Shown here piece by piece: positions 45,546 through 55,128 of a stretch of 64,000 bases of DNA. The stretch comes from Shinella kummerowiae (GTDB lineage Bacteria; Pseudomonadota; Alphaproteobacteria; Rhizobiales; Rhizobiaceae). Position 1 is the stretch's first letter. Each line of letters opens with the position of its first letter. The translations under genes were made by a program, and so were the position numbers. The notes below the pieces were generated by a model. The model was not told where the DNA came from. It did no database searches and worked only from the letters and a program-made list of their open reading frames with translations. The stretch covers positions 1-64,000 of the forward strand of contig NZ_WUMK01000002.1 of the NCBI RefSeq assembly GCF_009827055.1, in the 5' to 3' direction.

Positions 45546-45785
45546 ATGACAGTCCAGACCCGCGTCAAGGAACGCGCCGAAGAACAGGCGTCCGCCATGA
45601 CCTCCGACCAGCAGGCCATGATCCGCATGGTCGCCAACGACCTGCACCGCCTCAACCAGTCCGTCATGAAGGCGGTCGAGGCCGGTGTCTCGGTGGAGCT
45701 CGTCCGCTCCGCCCGCCACCACGGCGGCGAAGGCAACTGGGGCGACCTGCTGATCCCGGTCATCGTGACGCAGGGTCGCGGCTGA
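45546..45785 (+). CDS. Small conserved-looking protein downstream of aceA
   Basis: A 79-residue acidic/basic helical protein starting MTVQTRVKERAEEQASAMTS, with the middle AMIRMVANDLHRLNQSVMKA and the C-terminus WGDLLIPVIVTQGRG. I do not recognise it. GAGGAG precedes the ATG at 45546 at a good distance (an ATG 5 bases earlier hits a stop at once). It follows aceA by 100 bases and shares its downstream terminator, so it is probably co-transcribed. Its repeated His/Arg stretch (RSARHHGGEG) is unremarkable. A role linked to glyoxylate metabolism is only inference. Confidence 0.7.
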   Translation: MTVQTRVKERAEEQASAMTSDQQAMIRMVANDLHRLNQSVMKAVEAGVSVELVRSARHHGGEGNWGDLLIPVIVTQGRG

Positions 45786-45805
45786 CAAGGCATATCCAGT
45801 CAAAG

Positions 45806-45838
45806 AAAATCCCCGGCGTTCCCTGTGCCGGGGATTTT
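45806..45838 (+). terminator. Terminator of the aceA unit
   Basis: A 12-bp stem AAAATCCCCGGC/GCCGGGGATTTT with TTTTTC at the end, 21 bases past the 79-residue gene. Confidence 0.85.
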
Positions 45839-45889
45839 TCATGTTCTAGCGTCCTTGTAGGGAGCCGTAAGGAGGCGTGTAGTCCGACG

Positions 45890-46582
45890 TTACACGGCAG
45901 CGCTTGCTGCTTCATCGATCAGGGCTGCGACTTCGGCCGGGTGCGAGGCCAGCGAGGCGTGGCTGGCCTGCAAGGTGATGAGCTTGCGCGGGTTCATCCG
46001 CTCGGCCATGCGCTTCTGGTTCTCGGGATTGATCATGCGATCCTCGCTGGAAAGCTGATACCAGACCGGCTTCTTTTTCCAGGCGGGATTCGTCACCGTG
46101 TCACCGAACGTGTTGGCGATCGGCGCCTTTTGCGCCGCTGCCATCACGAGGCTCTCATCTGCCGTCAAATCCTGGCAGAAACTCTCGTGGAACTTGTCGT
46201 ATTTGATCCAGAGGTAGCCATCGCTGTCCGGCGCGAGATTGGCGATCGCGGCAGGCGGAAACACCTGGCTGATCGCACCGGGGCTTTCGCCTGCATCGGG
46301 CGCGAAAGCCGCAATATAGACGAGACCCACGACATTTGGCAGATCCCCGGCCTCGGTGATGACCGCACCACCGTAGGAATGGCCGACCAGAAGAACAGGG
46401 CCCTCCTGCTGCCGGACCATCTTGCGTGTGCGCTCGGCATCGTCCTTGAGCGAGGTCAGCGGCATCTCGACCGCACGAACCTTGTCATATCCCTTGCGTG
46501 AAAGCGCGATGATCACCTTGCTCCAATGCGCTGCCCCGCCCCAGAATCCATGAACGAGAACGATCGTTGGTTTAGCGCTCAT
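45890..46582 (-). CDS. Alpha/beta hydrolase
   Basis: A 230-residue cytosolic alpha/beta-hydrolase without signal peptide. The oxyanion-hole motif is HGFWGG (11-16), the nucleophile Ser69 is in GHSYGG, and the C-terminal His is in ASHASL. The family (esterase/salicylate-esterase-like, often induced by stress or signalling) has varied substrates; none can be assigned. TAGGAGG lies 11 bases before the ATG. It is monocistronic. Confidence 0.88.
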   Translation of the reverse strand: MSAKPTIVLVHGFWGGAAHWSKVIIALSRKGYDKVRAVEMPLTSLKDDAERTRKMVRQQEGPVLLVGHSYGGAVITEAGDLPNVVGLVYIAAFAPDAGESPGAISQVFPPAAIANLAPDSDGYLWIKYDKFHESFCQDLTADESLVMAAAQKAPIANTFGDTVTNPAWKKKPVWYQLSSEDRMINPENQKRMAERMNPRKLITLQASHASLASHPAEVAALIDEAASAAV

Positions 46583-46795
46583 TGCTGAGACCTCCTAAAG
46601 TGCTGTCTCGATTGCATTTTCTCCGGGACGCACGGCACGCCACCGAGTGATCGTCGCACAGTCCCACACGCATTTTATCGCACTCGGCAGAGGGGTTAGC
46701 AAATGTCATATTCGCAACCCGGAATATGCATAGGCCGCGGTTGGCAAGGGCAAATCCGAGCGAACCGAAAACCGCCTTCTACGCCGGGGTTTCTT

Positions 46796-47668
46796 TTATG
46801 TGCGGCTCGGCCGCTTGCCGGCGAAGAGGTCGGCATGGCTCTTGAGCAAGCGGAACAGCCGGTCGGAGACCGTGCGGATATCACGCCGGTGCCGGTCTTC
46901 GCTGTTGGCGACGATCCATTGCTGGTGACGCAGTTCCCGGATTTCGTCCCCCGCCCTTTCCAGGCTCGGATCCAGATCACCGACAAAACACGGCAGCACG
47001 GCCTGCCCTGCCCCGGCACGCACGAGATCGAGCAGCGAGCGTGGGCGGCTGACGAGCACGGCGATCACGCCGCCTGCCCGTTCATGCGGCCAGCGCAGAT
47101 AGGCGGAGACCACATCGTCTTCCGACACCGCAAGCCAGCGGCCAGCAAGGGTTTCGCCCGAATTCTTCCGCCGATAGGCCGCATAGGCCACATCGCCGGC
47201 CGGTCGGCTGATCAGCGTCGGCTCCACCGGTTCGACGGCCCGGATGCCGACATCCACCTCACGGTGCGCGAGCGTGGCCCGGCGCTCGGAAACCGACAGG
47301 TCGAGGCGGAAGGGGTCGCGCTCTGTACAGATCGCCGACATGTTCTCGCAGACGAGCCACGTCACCCAGGTGCCGGCCATCAGCCGCACGGTGCTTGCGC
47401 CCTGCCCCTCCTGCCGCCAGCTTTCCACGCCGCGGGCGATGGCTTCCATCGCCTGCAATTGCTCGAACAAAGCCTTCCCTTCGCCTGTCAGCCGGTAACC
47501 GGTCTGGCTGCGCAAAAAGAGCGGCCGCCCCATCGCCTCTTCCAATTGCAGCACGCGTCGGCCCACCGTCGCGGGGCTGAGGCCAGAAACCTGCGCGGCA
47601 CCGGTCAGCCCGCCCTGGCGGGCAACCTCCAGAAAAATGCGATAGGACTCCCAGGACATGTCTTTCAT
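46796..47668 (-). CDS. LysR-family transcriptional regulator
   Basis: A 290-residue regulator with HTH signature LTGAAQVSGLSPATVGRRVL and a divergent effector domain (about 90-275). The start may be the ATG at 47668 or 47659; neither has a strong ribosome-binding site. It lies divergent from a 54-codon gene at 164 bases, the only obvious candidate target. No metabolic gene is near that would suggest an effector. Confidence 0.85.
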   Translation of the reverse strand: MKDMSWESYRIFLEVARQGGLTGAAQVSGLSPATVGRRVLQLEEAMGRPLFLRSQTGYRLTGEGKALFEQLQAMEAIARGVESWRQEGQGASTVRLMAGTWVTWLVCENMSAICTERDPFRLDLSVSERRATLAHREVDVGIRAVEPVEPTLISRPAGDVAYAAYRRKNSGETLAGRWLAVSEDDVVSAYLRWPHERAGGVIAVLVSRPRSLLDLVRAGAGQAVLPCFVGDLDPSLERAGDEIRELRHQQWIVANSEDRHRRDIRTVSDRLFRLLKSHADLFAGKRPSRT

Positions 47669-47831
47669 GATTGAAAAACATAGTCCGGTTTTTGCCGTTC
47701 GTGAATGCGAATTTGAAGGGTAACGTCACGGCGTCCAATACGGCGCAATTGGTGCCGCCCAAACCCCACCGCAGCCATGACGCGCCCTGCCGGCGCCACG
47801 GCTTGTCGTTGCCTGATCAAAGGAGACAGAG

Positions 47832-47996
47832 ATGCAGGACATGTACGGCCTTGCCATCCTTTTCGAGCTTTCGCAAAAAGACGGCCGCCGCAAACACGAA
47901 TTCGATCACCTGCGCGAAACGCCGCCGCTGCGGACACGTTTCGTCAGGTTCCTGCGGGCCTTGCGCATGTCGAAAGCAGCCAAGGGCCCGGAATAA
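47832..47996 (+). CDS. Small basic protein (54 residues), unknown function
   Basis: The frame starts MQDMYGLAILFELSQKDGRR and is rich in Arg and Lys at its C-terminus (TRFVRFLRALRMSKAAKGPE). AAAGGAG stands 6 bases before the ATG, a strong ribosome-binding site, and a perfect terminator hairpin overlaps its stop codon. These two features argue that it is a real gene even though the family is unknown to me. It is divergent from a LysR gene. Confidence 0.6.
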   Translation: MQDMYGLAILFELSQKDGRRKHEFDHLRETPPLRTRFVRFLRALRMSKAAKGPE

Positions 47997-48007
47997 CCGG
48001 GCCCTTG
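47981..48007. terminator. Perfect hairpin enclosing a stop codon
   Basis: CAAGGGCCCGG and CCGGGCCCTTG form an 11-bp stem whose 5-base loop (AATAA) contains the TAA of the 54-codon gene. It also lies past the convergent VOC gene and may serve both. No long T-run follows. Confidence 0.55.
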
Positions 48008-48032
48008 ATAAGCGTGCGGGATCACCGGCAGC

Positions 48033-48419
48033 CTATGTCAGCGCTCTCGGCATTTCCCCCGCCTGATAGAACGAGACGATCTGGCCGTCGGGATCGCGAA
48101 AGTCAGCGAACCAGCCGCCCGGCGCCTCCGAGACGGGCGTGACGATTTCGACGCCGGCCGCAGCCAGACGTTCGATCACCGTATCGATGCCGCCATCGGC
48201 GAGACCGAAGACCACATTGGGCGTGTTGCCGGGTTTCGGATCGCCCTTGAAGACCATCAGGTCGACCTCCTGGCCGATCTTGGTCATGAGATAAGCGCTG
48301 CCGTCCTCTTCATCGTAGCGTTCGAACGCGATGCCGAGATGGTCGCGGTAGAAGGCACGCGTGCGCTCGATATCGGCGACGTTGAAGATGATCGTGACGC
48401 CGTTGAAGGTCATGTTCAT
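48033..48419 (-). CDS. VOC (glyoxalase/bleomycin-resistance) family protein
   Basis: A 128-residue single-module VOC protein with two beta-alpha-beta-beta-beta halves. Seen are FNVADIERTRAFYRDHLGIA, VVFGLADGGIDTVIERLAAA, and the end FRDPDGQIVSFYQAGE. The substrate is unknown. AGGAG precedes the ATG. It follows the sigma-factor gene by 24 bases on the same strand, so the two are probably co-transcribed, an arrangement that suggests that the sigma factor and VOC protein act in one response. Confidence 0.88.
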   Translation of the reverse strand: MNMTFNGVTIIFNVADIERTRAFYRDHLGIAFERYDEEDGSAYLMTKIGQEVDLMVFKGDPKPGNTPNVVFGLADGGIDTVIERLAAAGVEIVTPVSEAPGGWFADFRDPDGQIVSFYQAGEMPRALT

Positions 48420-48443
48420 GAAACTCTCCTGTTGTTGCGAAGG

Positions 48444-49052
48444 CTAGTTGCCGTCGCCGGGCGAAACGTGATCACGCTTTGAAAAGAAAATCGGAATGCC
48501 GTCCGGGTCGCGAATGGCGAAGGCCCGGGCCGCGTGCGGACGGAGGGCGAGTTTCAGGGAGCGTCGCGCCGGACCATCGCCCGGCATCGGCGGAACGCCG
48601 AATTCGGCCCCGCCGCCGGCAGCGTCGAAGGCCTTGCGCAATCCGCTGAGGCGCTGGCGGAAGGCCGTGTCGCTCAGAGCCAGCAGATGCGTGATCTCCA
48701 CGCGGTCGAGGCCGAGGTTGACGAGAAGCGCCACGATGCGCTGCGCCGGCGGCAAGGATGCGATGAAGGCTTTGGCGAACCGTGGAGGTGTCTCTCCCGT
48801 GGCGTCCGGGTTTTCCCAGGCGGTCTCGCGCGCACGTCGTCGCGCGGCCGTGCGGGCGACAAAGCGGGCATGATTGCGGATTGCGCCCTTCGCCCAGGCC
48901 GCAAAACCCGGATCGGTGATCCGGCGCCCGCCCGTGACCGCCAGCAGCAGCACATCCTGCACCAGGTCGTCCGCTTCGTGATCGACACGGCTATGCCGGC
49001 GCGCGCATTGTCGCAGCAGGGCCAGGATCGTATCGTGCGTCAAACCAACCAT
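48444..49052 (-). CDS. Atypical sigma-70/ECF-like sigma factor with VOC-like tail
   Basis: A 202-residue protein from the ATG at 49052 (a TTG at 49073 is also in frame). Region 2 is seen in HEADDLVQDVLLLAVTGGRR and region 4 in LPPAQRIVALLVNLGLDRVE with TAFRQRLSGLRKAF. The last 35 residues (AFAIRDPDGIPIFFSKRDHV) do not belong to a sigma factor and resemble the closing strand of VOC domains such as the downstream neighbour. No anti-sigma gene is adjacent. Confidence is good for sigma-like, low for the target promoters. Confidence 0.7.
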   Translation of the reverse strand: MVGLTHDTILALLRQCARRHSRVDHEADDLVQDVLLLAVTGGRRITDPGFAAWAKGAIRNHARFVARTAARRRARETAWENPDATGETPPRFAKAFIASLPPAQRIVALLVNLGLDRVEITHLLALSDTAFRQRLSGLRKAFDAAGGGAEFGVPPMPGDGPARRSLKLALRPHAARAFAIRDPDGIPIFFSKRDHVSPGDGN

Positions 49053-49176
49053 GAGACCGACATAGCGCGGCAATGCTGCGCCCGGAAGCGTGGCGACGTG
49101 AATTTCCGCCGTGCTTCCGGGAGCAGCAATCAGATAGCGCGATAGAGCCTATCGCGATGTTTCCGGCATGCTGCGA

Positions 49177-51699
49177 TCACGCCGCGCGATAGACCGCGTG
49201 TTCGTCCGCCTCCAGGCGGAATTGCTCGACCAGCATCATCAGCGTGTCGGCATCCCCTGCGAGCCTGCGGCTGGCGGCGGTCGTCAGGTCGACCATCGAG
49301 GCATTCTGCTGGGTCATCTGGTCCATCTGGTTGACGGAGCCGTTGACCTCCGCAAGCGCTGCCGCCTGGTCGCGGCTCGCCGTCGCCATCATGTCGACAT
49401 GCTGGCTGACCGTGACGATCTGCTGGCTGATCGAGGCGAGAACCGAACCGGTCTCCTGCACGAGATGCGAACCGGCGCTGACCTCACTTGTCGACTTTTC
49501 GATGAGGCCCTTGATCTCGCGGGCGGCGCTGGCCGAGCGCTGGGCGAGTTCGCGGACTTCCTGTGCCACGACGGCAAAGCCCTTGCCGGCCTCGCCGGCG
49601 CGAGCGGCCTCGATGCCGGCGTTCAATGCCAGCAAGTTGGTCTGGAAGGCGATGTCGTCGATCACCTCGATGATCTGCTCGATCTGGCGCGAAGCACCCT
49701 CGATGCGGCCCATCGCGGCAATCGCATTGTTGACGACGGCGGCGGAGCTATCGGCGCTGCGCTTGGTGGCGCCGACGACGAGGTTCGCCTCATGCGCCCG
49801 CTCGGCGGAGGAGCGCACGGTCGCGGTGATCTGCTCGACGGCGGCGGCGGTTTCCTCCAGCGACGAAGCCTGGGATTCCGTGCGCTTGGCAAGCGCATCG
49901 CCGGAGTCCAGCATTTCCGCGCCGCTGCGCTGGATCGACAGCGCGTTGTTGCGGATCTGGCCGAGTGTGTCCTGCAGGCGTTCGAGCGAGACGTTGAAGT
50001 CCTGGCGAAGCTGTTCGAGACGGCCGGTGAAGGGCGTGTCGATCTGGCGTGACAGGTCACCCTGCGCCAGACGGCCGAGGCCGGCGGCGAGCGCGTTGAC
50101 AGCAAAGTCGATCTGTCGGTCGAAGGCCTGTTTTTCAGCGTCATTGCGGGCGCGCTCGGCTTCGGCCGCGGCACGTTGCTGTTCGCTTTCGGCTTCCACG
50201 CGGATTTTCGACAAAGCGTTTTCCTTGAAGACGCCAAGCGCGCGCGCCATGTCGCCAATCTCGTCGGCACGACCTTCGCCGGAAATGCCGGTGTCAAGGA
50301 AACCATCGGCTAGGCGGCGCATGGCACCGGTGATCTGGCTGATCGGCCCCTTCAGCGTCAGCACCAGAGCGATGCCGGCGAGGACGGCGATGGCGGCACC
50401 GCCGACGGTCGCGAGGACCGAGACCTGATTGGCCTTTTCGCGTTCGGTGCCGGCGCTGACCTTCTGCTCTTCGGCGAACTGGCTCAGAAGATTCCAGATC
50501 GTGTCGATCGACTGGCCGGCGGTCTCGAAATCGGCGGCGCGCTCCGTGCTGATCTTGACGAGGGCGGCACTGTCCGCCTCGATCCGCTCGAGAACCGGCT
50601 TCAGCGTTTCATCGACCTTGTCGAAGAAAGGCAGGCCGCTGGCACTGCCGCGCAGGCTGTTCATGTCGATGCGCAGGATGGATATGTTGCCGAGCAATTT
50701 GACGCGATTGTCCTGCGAGGTCTGGCCGAGGAAACGCGCGGCGGCGACTTCGATGTCATCGATCGACGACACCAGCTTGCGCGTCGAGCCAAGCACGGCC
50801 TCGGACTTGATGATCGGCGCGTCGAGTTCGCTGAAGATACGGGTTGCTTCGCGCATCTTTTCCGACGCGGCACCCTGGAGCTGAATAGTGACCTGGCGGA
50901 AGCGGTTCACCCGGCGCCCGATCTCGGGCACCGTGACGCTTGCCGGATCGGTCGAGGAGAGGAAACCGCCAAGCTCATCGATCGTGTTGCGGATGGTGAT
51001 GGAGACGACCTTCTGGCTCTTCGGCAGGATCATCGCGATCGAGCGGTCGGTCTTGGAGATGAACGGATAGCGTTCCTTGATGAGCTTCAACTGATCGTCC
51101 GGCGTCGCACCGCGGCTGAATTCGGAGAGCAGGTCGCCAAAAAACTTGCTGGCCGCGGTCAGGCGCTCGGCCTCGCGCAGCATGCTCTTTGCCGCATTCT
51201 CGTTCTGCCGCACCTCGCGCTGGAGTTTCGTCGCCTCGTCGAGGATCTTCATCTGCTCGCTGGACAGCGTGTTGAGGTTCTTGGCCATCGTGTCATGCAG
51301 CGCGAGTTCGTTCACATAGAGCGACCAGAGCCCTTCCATGCGCGCTTCGATGTCCTTGGTCTGGGCCTGGGCATCCACCAGCTTGGACTTGTCGGCATCG
51401 GGTGCCAGACCATCCATCGTGTCCTGAAGGACGGCACCTTGCGCCGTCAGGCGCTCCTGCACGGCATTGCGGCTTTCCTCGCTGGTGTTCTGCAGGAAGC
51501 GGTTCATGCCGGCATAGACGTCCTTGAAGCCACTCAGCGACTGGAGGACGCTGTTGGAAATCTCCATGCGGCCCTGCAGCAGGCCGGAGGCATAGAGCCC
51601 GGTGAAGCCGACGGCGCAGATGGAGAGCACAAAGGGTAAAATGAAGACCAGAACCTTCGTCTGGATCTTGAAGCGGGCGAGAATCTTATCAATGAACAT
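49177..51699 (-). CDS. Methyl-accepting chemotaxis protein
   Basis: An 840-residue receptor. The first membrane helix is about 11-33, followed by a long helical periplasmic sensor (about 34-425, HBM-like bundles), a second helix about 428-448 ([20 protein letters not shown]), HAMP (about 450-505), and a methyl-accepting signalling domain with the hairpin tip [20 protein letters not shown] and the segment [20 protein letters not shown]. The C-terminus ends DEHAVYRAA with no CheR-binding pentapeptide of the NWETF type. I use the ATG at 51699. The ligand is unknown. Confidence 0.92.
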   Translation of the reverse strand: MFIDKILARFKIQTKVLVFILPFVLSICAVGFTGLYASGLLQGRMEISNSVLQSLSGFKDVYAGMNRFLQNTSEESRNAVQERLTAQGAVLQDTMDGLAPDADKSKLVDAQAQTKDIEARMEGLWSLYVNELALHDTMAKNLNTLSSEQMKILDEATKLQREVRQNENAAKSMLREAERLTAASKFFGDLLSEFSRGATPDDQLKLIKERYPFISKTDRSIAMILPKSQKVVSITIRNTIDELGGFLSSTDPASVTVPEIGRRVNRFRQVTIQLQGAASEKMREATRIFSELDAPIIKSEAVLGSTRKLVSSIDDIEVAAARFLGQTSQDNRVKLLGNISILRIDMNSLRGSASGLPFFDKVDETLKPVLERIEADSAALVKISTERAADFETAGQSIDTIWNLLSQFAEEQKVSAGTEREKANQVSVLATVGGAAIAVLAGIALVLTLKGPISQITGAMRRLADGFLDTGISGEGRADEIGDMARALGVFKENALSKIRVEAESEQQRAAAEAERARNDAEKQAFDRQIDFAVNALAAGLGRLAQGDLSRQIDTPFTGRLEQLRQDFNVSLERLQDTLGQIRNNALSIQRSGAEMLDSGDALAKRTESQASSLEETAAAVEQITATVRSSAERAHEANLVVGATKRSADSSAAVVNNAIAAMGRIEGASRQIEQIIEVIDDIAFQTNLLALNAGIEAARAGEAGKGFAVVAQEVRELAQRSASAAREIKGLIEKSTSEVSAGSHLVQETGSVLASISQQIVTVSQHVDMMATASRDQAAALAEVNGSVNQMDQMTQQNASMVDLTTAASRRLAGDADTLMMLVEQFRLEADEHAVYRAA

Positions 51700-51939
51700 A
51701 GCGGAACATCCGTTGTCGGCGTGCTCCACCCCTGCCCTTTTTAAGAGCCTCCCCAGGATTCGGACGCCGGATTACCGACAGTCATGCGGCAGCAATGCCG
51801 CGCATCCGGGGGAGCAGTCATTGCCAGCCGCATGCATCCGTCATGGGACGCGGCTTCCGGAACCCTATCCGGCGATCATCATCGGCAATCTTTAAAATTC
51901 CATCACTTTTTAAACCGATTTATGACGATTCAAAAAGCT

Positions 51940-52077
51940 TCAAAGCGTAACGATGGCAAGGCCCGCGACGAGCACGGCTGCAAGCGCACAATTGATGCCG
52001 ATGGCGATGAGCCGGCGGCTGCTTTCCTCGGCAGAGGCGATGGCAATGGCGCGGGCGGGGCGGCGTTTTGCAGGCAT
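51940..52077 (-). CDS. Possible 45-residue small membrane protein
   Basis: A frame starting MPAKRRPARAIAIASAEESS has a basic N-terminus and one strongly hydrophobic helix (INCALAAVLVAGLAIVTL) at the very end, in keeping with a small tail-anchored membrane protein. GGAG lies about 10 bases ahead. No family is recognised. It lies between the chemoreceptor gene and the YhiN-type gene, all on the minus strand. Confidence 0.4.
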   Translation of the reverse strand: MPAKRRPARAIAIASAEESSRRLIAIGINCALAAVLVAGLAIVTL

Positions 52078-52242
52078 GCGGCGATACTCCGTTACGAGAC
52101 ACTACGGGCAACCCCGGATGATCCGGCCAGCCGGCCCACATCATGTTGTCCCACGCTTTGCCGTGCGGGGCATGCCGACATTGCGAGAGCATCCGCCCCG
52201 AGGTCTTAACGGACGGTAAAGAGCGGCGCGCAGACTTCGTGA

Positions 52243-53460
52243 TCAGGCGTCCTGGCCCGCGGCATGGCCAGAGGCCCAGGCCCACTGGAAATTATAACCG
52301 CCGAGCCAGCCGGTCACGTCCACCGCCTCGCCGATGAAATAGATGCCCGGCACCGTCTTCGCCGCCATGCTGCGGGAATCGAGCGCTGCTGTATCGATAC
52401 CACCCAATGTCACTTCCGCCGTGCGGTAGCCCTCGGAGCCAGGCGGGCGCATTCGCCAGTCGCGCAGCTTCTGGATGAGCGCCTCGACGCTGCGGCCGGA
52501 TTGTTCGGCCAGCGAACCATTGATGCCGAGATCGTTGACGAGGAGCTGGGCAAGCTTCTTCGGCATATGCTCGGCAAGCACGGTCTGCATGGCCTGGCGG
52601 CCGTTCTGGCGCCGGGCAGCGGCGATCACGGACGCAAAATCCACGTCGGGGCAGATGTGCAGGGCGATCTCCTCGCCCTCCCGCCAGTAGGAGGAGATTT
52701 GCAGAATGGCGGGACCACTCAAACCCCGATGCGTAAAGAGTGCGGCTTCGCGGAACTCGGTCTTGCCGTGACGGGCGATGACGTCCACCGCAACGCCGGG
52801 CAGGCCGTCGTGCGCGGCAAGCGTCGCGGGATCCAGCGTCAAAGGCACGAGACCGGCACGGGTTTCGACAAGCGGTAGGCCGAACTGTTCGGCGATACGG
52901 TAGGCGAAGCCGGTCGCGCCCATCTTCGGGATGGATTTTCCGCCGGTGGCGATGACCAGCGACGCCGCTTCCACCACACCGTTCTCCGTCACGACGCGGA
53001 AGGAATGGCCGTCATGGTCGACGGCACTTACCGCTGTGGATAGGCGAAGCTCTGCGCCGACCGCCTTCATTTCCGCGAGCAGCATGGCGATGATGTCCTT
53101 CGCCGAGTTGTCGCAGAACAGCTGGCCGAGCGTCTTCTCGTGCCAGGCGATCCGGTGGCGCTCGACGAGATCGAGAAAATCGCGGGGGCTGTAGCGGGCG
53201 AGCGCCGACTTGCAGAAATGCGGGTTGGCGGAGAGGAAATTCTTCGGGCCGGCATGGATATTGGTGAAGTTGCAGCGGCCGCCGCCCGAGATGCGGATCT
53301 TTTCGCCGGGCGCTTTCGCATGGTCAAGCACGAGCACGCGGCGGCCACGCCTGCCCGCCTCGATGGCGCACATCATGCCCGCCGCGCCCGCTCCGATAAT
53401 GACGACGTCCCGCCGCTCTGCCACGTCTACGATCCCTGTTCGCACTCTCCTTTCGGCCAT
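52243..53460 (-). CDS. HI0933/YhiN-type FAD/NAD(P)-dependent oxidoreductase
   Basis: A 405-residue flavoprotein. The FAD-binding motif is DVVIIGAGAAGMMCAIEAGR; GEKIRISGGGRCNFTN is the signature of the HI0933/YhiN (BaiN-like) family; LVIATGGKSIPKMGATGFAY and the C-terminal GEAVDVTGWLGGYNFQWAWA complete it. The reaction is not established for the family. The start may be the ATG at 53460, or a GTG at 53424 with AGGGA ahead, closer to the family N-terminus. Confidence 0.9.
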   Translation of the reverse strand: MAERRVRTGIVDVAERRDVVIIGAGAAGMMCAIEAGRRGRRVLVLDHAKAPGEKIRISGGGRCNFTNIHAGPKNFLSANPHFCKSALARYSPRDFLDLVERHRIAWHEKTLGQLFCDNSAKDIIAMLLAEMKAVGAELRLSTAVSAVDHDGHSFRVVTENGVVEAASLVIATGGKSIPKMGATGFAYRIAEQFGLPLVETRAGLVPLTLDPATLAAHDGLPGVAVDVIARHGKTEFREAALFTHRGLSGPAILQISSYWREGEEIALHICPDVDFASVIAAARRQNGRQAMQTVLAEHMPKKLAQLLVNDLGINGSLAEQSGRSVEALIQKLRDWRMRPPGSEGYRTAEVTLGGIDTAALDSRSMAAKTVPGIYFIGEAVDVTGWLGGYNFQWAWASGHAAGQDA

Positions 53461-53591
53461 ACGGGCGGAAAGTCAATCGGGCGAGAAAACAGATTTTCCT
53501 GAAGAATTCGGCATTTCTACCCCCCGGGGGGAGCTAGTAAAGGGTTAAACTCTGTCTATGATGGCGCCATCGTCAACAAACCCGGTGTGTC

Positions 53592-55031
53592 ATGCCGTCC
53601 AAAAAGAAAGTCGTTACCCCTACAATCGAGAAAGCCGTACGCTCTGGAAAAATACCTCCCTCCATCAGCGTGCCACGTGGGGTAAAGACCTGGAAGGACG
53701 CCGCAGACTGGCTTCGGGCCCGCGGTATCGAGGATATCGAATGCATCACGCCGGACCTCGCAGGCGTGCCGCGCGGAAAGATGATGCCGTCGTCGAAGTT
53801 CACCTCGAACACCTCGCTGGCGCTGCCCTCCGCACTCTACCGCCACACGATTTCCGGTGACTACCCGGAAGAGACCGGCAATTTCCGCTATGAGCCGCGC
53901 GACAGCGACCTGAAGCTGCTGCCGGATCTGTCGACGCTCTCCGTGGTGCCATGGGAAAGCGATCCCACCGCGCAGGTCATCTGCGACATCGTCGGCTCGA
54001 CGGGCGAAAGCGTGCCCTATACGCCGCGCAATGTTCTGAAGAACGTCGTGAACATGTATCGCGACCGCGGCTGGAAGCCGGTCGTGGCACCGGAAATCGA
54101 GTTCTACCTCGTCGCGATGAACGAGGACCCCGACTATCCGCTGCATCCGCCGAAGGGCCGGTCCGGCCGCGCCATCCAGGGCGGCCAGGGCTATTCCATC
54201 GCCGGGATCAACGAGTTCGACGAACTGATCGACGACATCTATCACTTCTCGGAAAAGCAGGGGCTCGAGATCGACACCCTGATCCACGAGGAAGGTCCGG
54301 CGCAGCTCGAAATCAACCTGCGCCACGGCGATCCGGTCGAGCTGGCCGACCAGGTGTTCCTGTTCAAGCGCACCATCCGCGAGGCGGCGCTCAAACACGG
54401 CATCTACGCCACCTTCATGGCCAAGCCCATGCAGGGTCAGGCGGGTTCGGCGATGCACATCCACCAGTCGGTGGTCGAGATCGACACGGGCAAGAACGTC
54501 TTCTCCAATCCGGATGGATCGGCATCCAGGGAGTTCTTCCACTTCATCGGCGGCATGCAGGCCTATGTGCCGAAGACACTCGTCATGATGGCGCCCTATG
54601 TGAACTCCTATCGGCGCCTGACGCCCGACATGTCGGCGCCCGTAAACAATGCCTGGGGCTACGACAACCGCACGACGGCCTTCCGTGTGCCGGTGTCTGA
54701 TGCCGCCGCGCGCCGCGTCGAGAACCGCCTGCCGGGATCGGATGCCAATCCGTATCTTGCACTTGCGGCCTCGCTCGGTTGCGGCCTGCTTGGCATCATG
54801 AACCAGCTCGAACCGACCGAGCCGACGGGAGACACCGCAAACGAGGGGTCGATCGACCTGCCGCGCGGCCTGTTGGAAGCCGTGTCGCTGCTTGAGTCGG
54901 ATCCGGCGCTTGCGGAGGTGTTGAGCGCCGAGTTCATCGGCCTCTATGCCGGCGTCAAGCGCGGCGAGTTCGAGACCTTCATGCAGGTGATCAGCCCCTG
55001 GGAACGCGAGTTCCTGCTGCTCAACGTCTGA
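53592..55031 (+). CDS. puuA: Gamma-glutamylputrescine synthetase (glutamine-synthetase fold)
   Basis: A 479-residue glutamine-synthetase-like enzyme. VAPEIEFYLVAMNEDPDYPL, EEGPAQLEINLRHGDPVELA and MAKPMQGQAGSAMHIHQSVV hold the metal and ATP ligands; NPYLALAASLGCGLLGIMN is the PuuA-type C-terminal motif. It ligates glutamate to putrescine with ATP, the first step of the Puu pathway. It is followed by the oxidase gene after a hairpin. The potFGHI importer is 11 kb away. A homologous use of other polyamines cannot be excluded. Confidence 0.9.
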   Translation: MPSKKKVVTPTIEKAVRSGKIPPSISVPRGVKTWKDAADWLRARGIEDIECITPDLAGVPRGKMMPSSKFTSNTSLALPSALYRHTISGDYPEETGNFRYEPRDSDLKLLPDLSTLSVVPWESDPTAQVICDIVGSTGESVPYTPRNVLKNVVNMYRDRGWKPVVAPEIEFYLVAMNEDPDYPLHPPKGRSGRAIQGGQGYSIAGINEFDELIDDIYHFSEKQGLEIDTLIHEEGPAQLEINLRHGDPVELADQVFLFKRTIREAALKHGIYATFMAKPMQGQAGSAMHIHQSVVEIDTGKNVFSNPDGSASREFFHFIGGMQAYVPKTLVMMAPYVNSYRRLTPDMSAPVNNAWGYDNRTTAFRVPVSDAAARRVENRLPGSDANPYLALAASLGCGLLGIMNQLEPTEPTGDTANEGSIDLPRGLLEAVSLLESDPALAEVLSAEFIGLYAGVKRGEFETFMQVISPWEREFLLLNV

Positions 55032-55053
55032 GCGGCCCGGCGGTCCGGGCCGC
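55032..55053 (+). other. Intercistronic hairpin between puuA and puuB
   Basis: GCGGCCCGG-CGGT-CCGGGCCGC is a perfect 9-bp stem directly after the puuA stop. It has no T-run, so it is more likely an mRNA-stability element than a terminator. Confidence 0.5.
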
Positions 55054-55128
55054 CCGAAGACATCAGACCCTGAGAAGCGGCCGGCGCCCCGGCGCGCCGC
55101 CGCACCCTCTTGAACATGAGTGTGCGCA

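Noticed and set aside
53521-53531. CCCCCGGGGGG palindrome upstream of puuA as an operator.
   Set aside because: A low-complexity run too simple to support a specific regulator.
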